Assembly: GCF_000613905.1 (NCBI RefSeq)
Contig: NZ_BAJW01000030.1
Span: 1-42,381 of the forward strand
From: Acetobacter persici JCM 25330
Lineage (GTDB): Bacteria > Pseudomonadota > Alphaproteobacteria > Acetobacterales > Acetobacteraceae
Reading direction: 5' to 3'
DNA length: 42,381 nt
The notes below the pieces were generated by a model, which did no database searches, had not been told where the DNA came from, and saw only the letters and a list, made by a program, of their open reading frames with translations. Below, one piece after another: positions 20,271 through 28,678 of the stretch; the first letter of the stretch is position 1; every line of letters begins with the position of its first letter. The position numbers and the translations under genes are program-made.

Positions 20271-20347
20271 AAAGGCTTGCGTTTCGGCGTAATAAACCTG
20301 CGGCCTGTTTTATGCGGGCAGGTTAAAAGATTTTTGAAGTATAAAAT

Positions 20348-20381
20348 AATGCCAGCCACACTCAGGAAGGTGGCTGGCATT
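20348..20381. terminator. Second hairpin in the M16/GT2 gap
   Basis: AATGCCAGCCAC at 20348-20359 is the perfect reverse complement of GTGGCTGGCATT at 20370-20381, with a 10-base loop. A T-rich stretch (TGTCTTTTC) follows on the plus strand. It may be a back-up terminator or a conserved stem-loop. Confidence 0.6.
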
Positions 20382-20444
20382 GTCTTTTCTGTGTCTTGGA
20401 TCAGCAGACAGGAAGTCTTGCATATCAGGGCAGGGGAAAAGACA

Positions 20445-20466
20445 GTCAGGCCCTGAGGGGCCTGAC
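20445..20466 (-). terminator. Terminator-like hairpin after the GT2 gene
   Basis: GTCAGGCCC at 20445-20453 pairs with GGGCCTGAC at 20458-20466. On the minus strand, downstream of the gene ending at 20489, it is followed by TGTCTTTTCC. Confidence 0.65.
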
Positions 20467-20488
20467 AAGATAGCCGATTTCTGAAAAA

Positions 20489-21265
20489 TCAGCTTTCTTT
20501 CTGAGGTGACGGGTGGCGGAATTCCATCACCAGTTCAAGATCATAATGCGCGGAAAGGGCTTCCGTGGCCGTGCGGGATGTGTTGTGAACACGGTAACGG
20601 CACAGAATTTCCGGCAGGTATCCGGGGCTGAGATCGCAATCAATAAATTTTAGCCAGAAATCATAATCTTCCCAGCCTTCTTCAATATGGCAGAAGCCGC
20701 CCACACGCGCCCACGCATCCTTACGGATCAGGGCCATAACGTCTACGTAGTTGTTCTGCTTCATCCGGGCTGGGTCCCAGATATCGGCATGGCCAATGCC
20801 CTTGCGGTCACCAAATTCTTCAATCTGGGTGTAAACGGCTGGAAAACCCCCGTTAATCAGGGCGGCGTACGTCTTTTCCAGAGCTTTAGGGTAAACGGTG
20901 TTGTCTGCATCCATGATGAAGACAGCTTCACCTAAAGCATTTTCAAAGGCGACGTTCCGGGAAAAAGACGGTCCCTGATTCCGCTTATTCTGGATCAGGG
21001 TTGTGCGGTAGAAGCGCTGCTTGTTCTCTTCCATCCATTCTGTGATGACCGCGATAGAATCATCACGTTCAGACAGATCATCCACAACAACGAGGTCAAT
21101 ATTCTCGTGCGTCTGGTCAACAATGGAGTCCAGACATTCACAGATAACAGCCGCATAATTGAAGTTTGTGACGCAGACTGTCACCAGATCTTTGGGTTTT
21201 CTTGATTTTTTCTTGAACGAAAATTCAATGTTACCAGCCGGAGCCCAAGGTTTCAGAATGCTCAT
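20489..21265 (-). CDS. Glycosyltransferase family 2 protein
   Basis: A single-domain GT2 (GT-A fold) of about 258 residues. The nucleotide-binding start is LVTVCVTNFNYA, followed by LVVVDDLSERDDS and the metal-binding DxD-type motif in VFIMDADNTVYP. The acceptor region includes GFCHIEEGWEDYDFWLKF, the ED motif of this family. The likely start is the ATG at 21265 (MSILKPWAP), which overlaps the stop of the preceding gene (ATGA) and indicates translational coupling; a frame Met at 21280 is inside the upstream gene. It probably adds one sugar to a surface glycan together with the upstream glycosyltransferase. Cytoplasmic, no membrane segment. Confidence 0.88.
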   Translation of the reverse strand: MSILKPWAPAGNIEFSFKKKSRKPKDLVTVCVTNFNYAAVICECLDSIVDQTHENIDLVVVDDLSERDDSIAVITEWMEENKQRFYRTTLIQNKRNQGPSFSRNVAFENALGEAVFIMDADNTVYPKALEKTYAALINGGFPAVYTQIEEFGDRKGIGHADIWDPARMKQNNYVDVMALIRKDAWARVGGFCHIEEGWEDYDFWLKFIDCDLSPGYLPEILCRYRVHNTSRTATEALSAHYDLELVMEFRHPSPQKES

Positions 21266-22810
21266 TTCAGGTTGCTCCACACGGAAGAGATATAGTTTTT
21301 CAGGTCCAGATTTTTGGAATTGAAGATGTCTTCGTTTTGCAGAACATCAAAAATGTTTTTCTGAATTCTGGCGGCCTCAGCCTGACCTTCTTCTGTGCGG
21401 ATCAGCCATTCAATCAGATTGGGCATATGGCGCGGTGTTTCAGTCAGATAATGTTCACCGTTTTTGTACAGAGGATGTGGGAAGCATTCTTCTGTTACAA
21501 TAATGGACCCGGATGCCATGCCCTGTTTGACAATGCGGTGCCATTCAAAAAAGCAGTTATCATCACGGTGAATATTGAGCGAAATTTTTGAATTCTCAGA
21601 AACGTAGCGCGGCAGACGTGAGAGAATGTCATACAGGCCGGAACTGGGAATAGGACCATCGGCCTTCCGGTAATATAAGAAATTCTGATAGTCGGCGAAG
21701 AATGCTGCGGCCCGGGAGAAAAACTTCTCTCTCTTGCGGGAGGCATTGCCGAAAAAGCTGACATCAATGCTGCGCTCATTGATGGGCGTGAACGGAGAAG
21801 AGGCTTTCTGCGCAGGCTGGGGCAGCACACGGAACAGCGGATGCTTCTTGTCTTCCGCTGAGAGGGCACAGGCCTCAATTTCCACAGGTGGATCAAAGTG
21901 GAAAACGTTCAGCCCGACATCCGAGAAGGATTTCAGGTTCTGGTAGCACAGATCCATCACGCCTGCGGACATCATGATGTAAATGATGCCCCGGGTGAAC
22001 CACAGTGTTTGTGGCTGCTCTGTATTGAACATGATGGAACGCTTGATGATTTCATCTTTTTTCCAGGCCTCATTCCCGGAAAGAAAGAAGAATTCATGCG
22101 GAGCGCAGAAGATGCAGAGTTCGGGAGCGTCCTCTTCCGGGGTATCTTCCGTCATGACGCGGGAATTGATCCCGCTATTCTTGAGGTAGTCATCCAGACA
22201 CTCTGCGAGTTCCTTGATAAAGGAATTGCCTTCTGAATGGTAAAAGACGCCGACGGTTTTGGGGAGTGCGTCGCTGGTGTCGTCTTTGTTAATTTTATAG
22301 TCGATGTCGTTCTTACATTCCTTACCCAGAAAACTGACGATCGACGCTTTGAGAAGATTTCACGCCCTTCTCCAATCCCGTAAAGCAATGCGTGACGGAC
22401 CGGGGACATTTTGGCGGATGAAATATCGGCATTCATCCGGAGATAGTCATCTGAGCTAAAGAACGGGTATTTTTTTAGACGATTCAGGCATTACTGATGG
22501 AATCATAACCATATTCCTGCAGAAGGCCTTTTTCAAAGAAATAAAGATTTTCATTATTTCTTATATAATGAGCAAACGGGTTTTCGTCCTGGCCAATAAC
22601 GTTTTTGTAAAGATTATAGTAAATTTCGGTATTAAAATTTTCGTTGGGGTTTCTGTTTTCCTGACAGCCGTAAAGAACATAATGAACAATAGGATCAAGA
22701 CCTGATTTTTTTACATCAGGATTTTCGGAAAAGTAAAAATCAAGATCAAATTTCTCTGAATCAACTATCGTTTTTATGTCTTTTTTGTTCCACGCTGTTA
22801 GAGTAGCCAT
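21262..22810 (-). CDS. Glycosyltransferase (GT-B, CgeB-like) with N-terminal repeat modules, two frameshifts
   Basis: The reconstructed protein of about 516 residues is split into three frames here. From ATG 22810 (MATLTAWNKKD, preceded by GGGA) the first part gives two modules: FYFSENPDVKKSGLDP with HYVLYG, then NEIYY-type and HYIRNNE. A lost base at 22487-22488 changes frame and the next part gives FFSSDDYLRMNADISS with HALLYGIGEGR. A lost base near 22347 leads to the catalytic part, starting KTVGVFYHSEGNS and ending at 21262. Donor-side features are SKISLNIHR, a WHRIVKQGMASGSIIVTE stretch and LTETPRHM, as in the Glyco_trans_1_2/CgeB group. It forms a two-gene operon with the GT2 gene. Alternative reading: two or three short genes, which would leave module and enzyme separated. 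Confidence 0.7.
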
Positions 22811-23416
22811 TATGTTTCCCGTTTGTGCCAAATGTAACTTGTGAAGTCTCGGCAAGCATACCGCAAAAATATTGTCCTGAGAACGACGAACTTCCCGGTA
22901 TTATGTGACAAATCTAAGGAGATATTGTTATAAAATAACAAACATAAAGTCAAATTAATTAGTCGCGGCAGTAGTGTTCATCAAAATAAATTTGTAACGG
23001 CACAATGAAATAATTTTTAAATAAGTGAATATTTTGATATTGGCTAACGATTTTGTTTGCGCTTTGAGATTGCGTAGTCTCGAGCTAAAATAGCTTTTTA
23101 TTATATGATGAATATTTGAGGTTCAAAGAAGGAAAATTAATTGCTCGGGAAGAATTGATGTGTTTTCGAGGGAGGTATCTCTTTGCTCTGAGCAATCTAT
23201 ATAAGTCATAGGGCGTCGATAAAAAAAATATTTTGTCTTTTTTTATAGAAGGGCACAGCTTTTCTTTTTCTGGCCACTGCCAATGCTTCGAAAAGTGATA
23301 TAGATGTCTTAATATGATGTCGCGATGAACCGGAGGCGTGCAAGCGCGTCCAAGAAATAGAAGCGCGCGGCATAAAGTGCGTTGAGATATTCGAGCGGAG
23401 CAGGAACAGAGTTATC
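22811..23416. other. AT-rich divergent intergenic region, no gene seen
   Basis: This 606-base gap separates the minus-strand glycosyltransferase from the plus-strand FkbH-like gene. It is conspicuously AT-rich compared with the coding DNA, has no ORF with coding character and holds a 17-bp palindrome at 22925-22941. It must contain promoters for both transcripts; I cannot place -35/-10 boxes with confidence in such AT-rich sequence. Confidence 0.6.
22925..22941. promoter_or_regulatory. Perfect 17-bp palindrome, possible operator
   Basis: TTGTTAT at 22925-22931 and ATAACAA at 22935-22941 are exact reverse complements separated by AAA. It lies between two divergent glycan genes, 115 bases upstream of the glycosyltransferase start. 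The regulator is unknown, and in AT-rich DNA some chance palindromes are expected. Confidence 0.4.
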
Positions 23417-25255
23417 ATGGTGCAAGAAGTCGAACGGGGTATGTCTGCGGCAGAATTTCTGTTTCCTTCCGATCTGGAGCGGACAGAAAAAAAAATTGAT
23501 CGGGTTCTTCTGATCGGTTCCTGCCTGACCGCTCTGTATTTTGAACAGTTCAAGGCCCGTTATCCTGAGACCGCTTTTGACTATATTCCCTATAACTTTG
23601 TCAGCATTCTTCCTCCGCAGCCGCCATCCCCGGTTGAAGGCTATGATCTGCAATATGTTCAGATCCCTTTGCGGACCCTGCTGAGTGATCGGGTTATCGA
23701 GGGCTTTCGCTTCAACGAACCTGGTTTTGCCGAGACAGTTTTTGAAGATGCGAAAAATCTTCTTGATGTCATGCTCTCCGCAGCAATGGTTTACAATAAA
23801 TCACACGGACTGCTGACATTCGTCTCGAATTTTATTGTGCCGCAAATGAGCAGTGCGTCCAGCCTGCGGGGTAAAGGCAGCCAGCGTGATCTTGTGACGC
23901 TGGTTCATCGCCTGAATGACTATCTGAATGAGCGTGTCGAAACCTATAAAAATGCCTATGTGCTGGATGTGGACGCCGTCGCCAGTGCGGTTGGGAAACG
24001 ACACATTCTGGATGATGTCATTTATTTCTATTCACACGGGGGGGTGGCGTTTCAGGACTGGGATGATTTTGGAGCCATTGCCCGTAATGAGCCGATCCCG
24101 CCTCTGGAGACAGTGTATCCTGTCAGGCGCGAGGAGTTTCTGGATGCAATTTACCGCCAGATTGTGACGTCCTATCGCACGGTGCATCAGGTCGATCAGG
24201 TCAAGGCTGTTATTTTTGATCTGGATAACACCCTGTGGCGGGGGCAACTTGCAGAGCATTATCGCCCGGACGTGCAGCCATGGCCGCGTACGGACGGCTG
24301 GCCGCTGGGGATCTGGGAGGCAATTCATTACCTGCGTGCCCGCGGTATTCTCGTCGCGATCTGCTCAAAAAATGACTATGAGACTGTCAGGCAGAGGTGG
24401 GATGATGTGGTCAACCCCGGATTTGTCTCTCTGGAAGATTTTGCGTCTCTGAAAATCAACTGGCAGCCCAAGGCGGAAAATATCGCGGCAATCTGCAAGG
24501 AATTCAACATCAAGCCCAAGAGCGTGGTTTTTGTTGACGATAATCCTGTAGAGCGGGCCGCAGTGGCCTCTGCTTTCCCGGATTTGCGTGTGATGGGCGG
24601 CAATCCTTATCTGACGCGGCGTATTCTGCTGTGGTCAGCCGAGACGCAAATTGCCCAGCTCACGGCAGAATCTGAACGGCGCGAAGACATGATTCGGAGT
24701 CAGATCGAGCGGGAAGAAACACGCTCCGCCATGAGCCGGGAAGAGTTTCTGGCTTCTCTCGACTGTCGTGTGACCATCAAATGTATTACCGACACGGCAC
24801 AACCTGAATTTGCACGTGCTCTCGAGCTGACAAACAAAACCAACCAGTTCAATACGTCTGGCAAACGGTGGGCCTTTAAGGAAGTCGCAGATTTTCTGAA
24901 GGACGGTGGGCAGCTACTGGCATTTAATGTGCAGGATAAATTCACGGAGTACGGGCTGGTTGGGGTGTTATATCTCAAAAAATCTGAAATTGTTCAGTAT
25001 GTTATGAGCTGCCGTGTGCTGGGGATGGAAGTGGAGGAGTTTGTTGTCGCGCAGGCGGTTGCCCATGTTCGCAAAGCGCATGGGAATGTTCGGGTGACGG
25101 CGTCTGTGCATGAACTGCCGGATAATACTCCTTGCCGGGATGTTTATGTTCGTGCCGGTTTCAGAGAAGACTGGGTTTCGGAAGGGATTCATTATTATAT
25201 TCTGGATGAAGGTCTTAACCCTAAAACTGCTGCCCATATCAAGGCCGTTGCATAG
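23417..25255 (+). CDS. FkbH-like protein (SGNH-like / HAD-IIIC / acetyltransferase)
   Basis: This 612-residue protein has an N-terminal SGNH-like part starting LLIGSC at residue 31, a HAD-IIIC domain and a C-terminal GNAT-like part (about 445-600). HAD motifs are clear: IFDLDNTLW with Asp268 and Asp270, ICSKND (about 315-320), and VFVDDNPVERAAV (about 372-384). FkbH domains load three-carbon glyceryl-type units onto carrier proteins in polyketide pathways; related proteins occur in lipopolysaccharide and O-antigen loci. With glycosyltransferases on both sides, a role in making or attaching a glycan substituent is plausible but inferred. No acyl carrier protein gene is visible nearby. The ATG at 23417 has only a weak ribosome-binding site. 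A terminator follows at 25287. Confidence 0.88.
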   Translation: MVQEVERGMSAAEFLFPSDLERTEKKIDRVLLIGSCLTALYFEQFKARYPETAFDYIPYNFVSILPPQPPSPVEGYDLQYVQIPLRTLLSDRVIEGFRFNEPGFAETVFEDAKNLLDVMLSAAMVYNKSHGLLTFVSNFIVPQMSSASSLRGKGSQRDLVTLVHRLNDYLNERVETYKNAYVLDVDAVASAVGKRHILDDVIYFYSHGGVAFQDWDDFGAIARNEPIPPLETVYPVRREEFLDAIYRQIVTSYRTVHQVDQVKAVIFDLDNTLWRGQLAEHYRPDVQPWPRTDGWPLGIWEAIHYLRARGILVAICSKNDYETVRQRWDDVVNPGFVSLEDFASLKINWQPKAENIAAICKEFNIKPKSVVFVDDNPVERAAVASAFPDLRVMGGNPYLTRRILLWSAETQIAQLTAESERREDMIRSQIEREETRSAMSREEFLASLDCRVTIKCITDTAQPEFARALELTNKTNQFNTSGKRWAFKEVADFLKDGGQLLAFNVQDKFTEYGLVGVLYLKKSEIVQYVMSCRVLGMEVEEFVVAQAVAHVRKAHGNVRVTASVHELPDNTPCRDVYVRAGFREDWVSEGIHYYILDEGLNPKTAAHIKAVA

Positions 25256-25286
25256 TATTGAAATCGTTACGAATAAGTGTTTCTTT

Positions 25287-25316
25287 AAATGCCGCATTTT
25301 AATGCGGCATTTTTTT
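25287..25316 (+). terminator. Intrinsic terminator after the FkbH-like gene
   Basis: AAATGCCGCATT and AATGCGGCATTT form a stem of at least ten pairs with a short TT-centred loop, followed by a T run to 25316. It sits 31 bases after the stop codon. Confidence 0.85.
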
Positions 25317-25536
25317 GGAAAATAGTTCTATTACAGTTTACAGATTAAATGGTTGTTGGTTTTTATTGAAACAAGTGCAGTTAATGCGTGAATGAAGGAT
25401 TAACGGAGTATTTATTATCGTTTTTTGACGTTACATAAAAGAAAATTAAACTCGGTTTATATCTGTTTTTGCTGGACAATATCCTCGAAAAATTATTAGT
25501 AAAAAACCGAATATATCTAAAGGTGTGAGTTGGCAT

Positions 25537-26019
25537 ATGAGTGTGCGTACGAGCAAGGGTCAGACCAAAGCGGCCAAGGGAACAGAACCGAAGTTGGTAA
25601 AGGACCTGAAGGTCGCACGCCGTTCCAGAGTGTCTAAGAAAGCTGTGGCTTTTGCTCCGGAACCCAGTGTTGAAGCACCAAAAGCAGAAGAGAGGCCGCA
25701 GGACATTGCGTCCGTGACAGCCTCGTTGCCAGATGAAATTAACGGAGCACAGCCGTCCATGCAGGAAAATCAGGAATTCCAGTCTGCTATTTATTTTGAT
25801 GGAGGCTGGTATCTGGATATGTATCCCGATGTACGCGCTGCAGGGATCGACCCGCTGGAGCATTTCCTGAATCATGGTTCTCAGGAAGGCCGCAGCCCGA
25901 ATGCGCTTTTTGATAGTCAGGCCTATCTGCGCGCGAACCCGGACGTCGCTGATTTTGAACGCGGCCCGTTTATTCATTATATTTGCTTCGGTTTTCAGGA
26001 AAAGCGCCCGTTGCGTTAA
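25537..26019 (+). CDS. Stand-alone repeat-module protein of unknown function
   Basis: A protein of 160 residues. The first 40 or so residues are basic (many Lys and Arg), followed by an acidic Pro/Glu/Ala linker to about residue 80. The remainder is two copies of the glycosyltransferase-associated module: YFDGGWYLDMYPDVRAAGID followed by HFLNHGSQEGRSPN, then FDSQAYLRANPDV followed by HYICFGFQEKRPLR. There is no glycosyltransferase or other enzyme domain, no signal peptide and no membrane segment. An adaptor or scaffold that holds glycan enzymes together is possible, but this is inference. ATG 25537 is preferred over GTG 25525; AAGGTG lies upstream of both. It is flanked by the FkbH-like terminator and the hairpin at 26029, so it is its own transcript. 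Confidence 0.75.
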   Translation: MSVRTSKGQTKAAKGTEPKLVKDLKVARRSRVSKKAVAFAPEPSVEAPKAEERPQDIASVTASLPDEINGAQPSMQENQEFQSAIYFDGGWYLDMYPDVRAAGIDPLEHFLNHGSQEGRSPNALFDSQAYLRANPDVADFERGPFIHYICFGFQEKRPLR

Positions 26020-26028
26020 AAGTTACCT

Positions 26029-26071
26029 CTTCACCCAGTATTCAGAGGAGCCATCTGGATACTGGGTGAAG
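26029..26071. terminator. Long inverted repeat after the module protein
   Basis: CTTCACCCAGTAT at 26029-26041 pairs with ATACTGGGTGAAG at 26059-26071, with further pairing (AGA/TCT) inside. There is no T run on the plus strand, so termination is probable but not certain; a structured RNA end is an alternative. Confidence 0.6.
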
Positions 26072-26612
26072 TGCGGAAGAAATCTGGGGCCTGTCACCTG
26101 CAACAGAAGCAGAGGCATCGCTCATTGCCTGTAAGGCAGGAGAGTGCGTTTGTTCTGTGAATTGGCTTAATTAGTCAACAGTCAGCCAATAAGCTGTATT
26201 TTTTCGTACAATCGAAATTTTCCGATCTAGTTCTAACAGGCATAGTTGGTGCCTAAGATATTATCAGTCGGCATTCTGGTTTGATGTCGGATTTAAGAAT
26301 AAATCCATCTTTATTTAAACGCTGGAGAATACTGGTGTTTTCGAACAAAGAGTTATGCGGGTATCGGCGTAAGGTTTCTTAAAATTTCACGCTATTTTTT
26401 AATAAGTTATTAACTTTTTTATTGCGGAATCTGTTTGTCCCTCGTGCGAGGGAGAGAGTCTTTAGGGTGTGGTTTCTGGCGCTGGCAGAGCATGTGTCAA
26501 AGTATATCTTTCTTATAGAGCCATATTTTTTTTGTAAGAAATAATTTTAAGAAAATATAAAATATCTAAATAGCGAAAAATAATCTTTATTTCCGTGAAT
26601 TCTGTATTGATA
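26072..26612. other. Non-coding AT-rich gap
   Basis: I see no gene in this stretch of about 540 bases between the module protein and dinB. It becomes strongly AT-rich after about 26150. A 16-base palindrome TCCCTCGTGCGAGGGA lies at 26438-26453. No tRNA cloverleaf, insertion sequence end or terminal repeat was recognised. Confidence 0.6.
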
Positions 26613-27701
26613 TTACTCAAAATCGGAAAGAAGCGAGAGTTGTCGTGAGGCAGGTTTTTCTTCTGTTGATGCCAGAGAAGAAACGGTAATGCCCAGAAGG
26701 CGCACAGGCCGGGGAAGAGGCAGCAGTGGGTGCAGCAGGAAACGCGCTGTTTCTTCCAGCGCTGTCGCTGACGTGACCGGGTCTGGAAAGGAGCGGCTGC
26801 GCGTGAGTTGCTGGAAATTTACGTAGCGCAGTTTGAGTGTGACTGTGCGGCCGGATGTCTGTCGCCGGGTGCAGGCGTGCCAGACGCTTTGGGATAATGT
26901 TGTCAGTGCTGCAAAGAGCGCCTCTTCCTGTAGCAGGTCTTTTTCGTAAGTCGTTTCTTTGCCGATCGACTTGCGGGGCCGGTGGGGTTCCACGGGTCTG
27001 GGGTCTTCTCCGCGGGCAATGCCATAATAAAAGGTCGCGGCTTTCCCAAAATGGCGGACAAGCGTGTCCAGCGTCTGCCTGCGCAGATCGGCTCCGGTAT
27101 AAATACCCAGAGCGTTCATGCGTGTTGCGGTGGCAGGCCCAACTCCGTGAAAACTCCCGACAGGCAGGTCTGCCACAAAGGCTTCTCCCGCGCCGGGTGG
27201 GATCACAAACTGGCCGTCTGGCTTGCGGTAATCGGATGCCAGTTTCGCCAGAAATTTGTTGTAGGAAATGCCGGCGGATGCGGTCAGGCCGGTTTCCGCA
27301 TAAATGGCGGCCCGAATTTCCTGCGCAATAGCTGTGGCCGAGGGGCGGGGCAGCAGCGGATTTGTCACGTCCAGATAGGCTTCATCCAGAGAAAGGGGCT
27401 GGATGATTGGGGTGTAGCGGGCAAAAACCGCATGAATCTGGGCCGAGACCGCACGATACACATCAAAGCGGGGCGGCACGAAAATCAGTTCCGGACATTT
27501 TCGTTGCGCAACCAGAGATGGCATGGCGGAACGGACGCCGAATTTTCGGGCTTCATAGCTGGCAGCCGCCACAACCCCACGTTCCTGACTGCGCCCGACA
27601 GCAACAGGCCGACCGCGCAGTTCTGGGGTGTCGCGTTGTTCAACGGACGCATAAAAAGCGTCCATGTCGATATGAATAATCCGGCGTACAGGCTCAGTCA
27701 T
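26613..27701 (-). CDS. dinB: DNA polymerase IV (Y-family translesion polymerase)
   Basis: DinB copies past damaged or mispaired template bases. The 362-residue protein has the full set of catalytic residues: Asp12 in HIDMDAFYASVE and Asp106-Glu107 in SLDEAYLDV. The steric gate Phe/Tyr pair follows the first Asp. The helix-hairpin-helix region GVGPATATRMNALGI lies near residue 195 and the little finger domain follows. The C-terminus QLSLLSDFE contains a beta-clamp binding motif (QLSLL), so it should bind the sliding clamp. Length and architecture are standard. It is a single gene on the minus strand, separated by more than 500 bases from the glycan cluster. I saw no LexA box. Confidence 0.95.
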   Translation of the reverse strand: MTEPVRRIIHIDMDAFYASVEQRDTPELRGRPVAVGRSQERGVVAAASYEARKFGVRSAMPSLVAQRKCPELIFVPPRFDVYRAVSAQIHAVFARYTPIIQPLSLDEAYLDVTNPLLPRPSATAIAQEIRAAIYAETGLTASAGISYNKFLAKLASDYRKPDGQFVIPPGAGEAFVADLPVGSFHGVGPATATRMNALGIYTGADLRRQTLDTLVRHFGKAATFYYGIARGEDPRPVEPHRPRKSIGKETTYEKDLLQEEALFAALTTLSQSVWHACTRRQTSGRTVTLKLRYVNFQQLTRSRSFPDPVTSATALEETARFLLHPLLPLPRPVRLLGITVSSLASTEEKPASRQLSLLSDFE

Positions 27702-27796
27702 TCCGCGCAGGATAACACGCCTTGAGGCGCAACAGGATAGCCACCGGGGAAAAACGAAGTCCGGGCTCCGGAAAAGACTGGCCCCGATCTTGCTCA

Positions 27797-27830
27797 GGGC
27801 CCGAGCCGTCGGGCTGACGGCTTTGGGCTC
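27797..27830 (-). terminator. GC-rich inverted repeat after the unknown gene
   Basis: AGCCGTC pairs with GACGGCT around a GGGCT loop, and the outer arms GGGCCCG and TTGGGCTC pair partly. It lies just downstream of the stop of the minus-strand gene at 27855. There is no T run, so a factor-independent terminator is only possible. Confidence 0.4.
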
Positions 27831-27854
27831 CTATGGGGGGGCAGTCTCTCAGGA

Positions 27855-28496
27855 TCAGTGCGGAATGGCGATTGCAGCGTCTGGTAACGGGGCGTGTCTC
27901 AGCGCCTGCGGCCAGCTTATGGGGGCGGACGTAATATCAAAATCATGCCAGCGCGTCAGAGACAGAGCCGCGGCTGTGGTATGCAGTTTGCGTGGTGAGG
28001 CAGCAGGCTTTTCGCCTCTGGGCATGGGGCCCGCCTGCATGGAGCCCGGACCGGGCCAGCCGGTGTGGTGTGAGAGCCAGTATCCGGCGCCTGCCAGACA
28101 GGCTCCCAGTGTTGTGATGGCTCTGGTCAGCCGGGCCAGAAGGGTGGGGAAGGACATGAGCGGCTTGAGCAGGGACTGGACCGTGGTGTCCTGCTCATTC
28201 TGCGCGGCTTCCGTTGCCAGAAGAAGGCTGTATTCTGTGGGCGTGATGGCCAGCGCGCTGCCTGAGCGGATATCCAGCGAGGGAAGTTCCAGCGCAGCCA
28301 TCTGGCTCAGGGTCTCATGGAAAGCATGGGCCACAGCCAGAAAGTCCTGCCGGAAGCACGGCAGAAACAGGCTGGTGGGTGTTGTGTTGCGGGCATGCTG
28401 GCAGCAGGAGGCCGTGCCGGCAAGGCGGCGAATGGTCCAGATGGTCAGCCGTTCGCTGCAGGCAAGGTCTGTCAGGTAAACCGGTGAGCGTGTCAT
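27855..28496 (-). CDS. Unknown protein behind a Fur-like palindrome
   Basis: A protein of about 213 residues starting MTRSPVYLTDLACSERL (ATG 28496; a longer frame starts at 28565 but would run through the palindrome). I do not recognise the family. Visible features are an N-terminal segment IWTIRRLAGTASCCQH with a Cys pair, several Leu-rich helices and one candidate hydrophobic segment near residues 145-160 (ITTLGACLAGAGYWL). There is no signal peptide. The start lies 58 bases from the palindrome at 28554-28574, suggesting iron control. Coding status is supported by GC-rich third positions and the regulatory site; the opposing plus-strand frame at 27790-28479 lacks any recognisable feature. 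Confidence 0.65.
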   Translation of the reverse strand: MTRSPVYLTDLACSERLTIWTIRRLAGTASCCQHARNTTPTSLFLPCFRQDFLAVAHAFHETLSQMAALELPSLDIRSGSALAITPTEYSLLLATEAAQNEQDTTVQSLLKPLMSFPTLLARLTRAITTLGACLAGAGYWLSHHTGWPGPGSMQAGPMPRGEKPAASPRKLHTTAAALSLTRWHDFDITSAPISWPQALRHAPLPDAAIAIPH

Positions 28497-28553
28497 GGCG
28501 TCATCCTGAAGGGGGCAGCCCTTCGGTCCTCTTTTGCGGTGATGTTCTGATTT

Positions 28554-28574
28554 AAATGAGAACAATTCTCATTT
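28554..28574. promoter_or_regulatory. Fur-box-like perfect palindrome
   Basis: AAATGAGAA at 28554-28562 and TTCTCATTT at 28566-28574 are exact reverse complements around CAA. TGAGAA/TTCTCA arms are typical of Fur-family operators. It is 58 bases upstream of the unknown minus-strand gene and about 105 bases upstream of pyrD, so either could be the target; the unknown gene is nearer. Confidence 0.65.
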
Positions 28575-28678
28575 TCAAGAGAAAAATGCGGGAGGCAGCC
28601 TCCCGTGGCAGGCGGTGTGTTGAGGAGGGCATGGTTTTTCCTCTTTTCTTGTCTGGCGGCTTGGGGCAGTACAGACGC

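Noticed and set aside
22471-22477. Seven-T run as a phase-variation switch of the glycosyltransferase
   Set aside because: The frame break must lie before the TGA at 22484-22486, so changing this run cannot restore the frame. The break is at the CC run instead.
26072-26612. Mobile element or tRNA integration site
   Set aside because: No terminal inverted repeats, target duplications, integrase or tRNA sequence was found.
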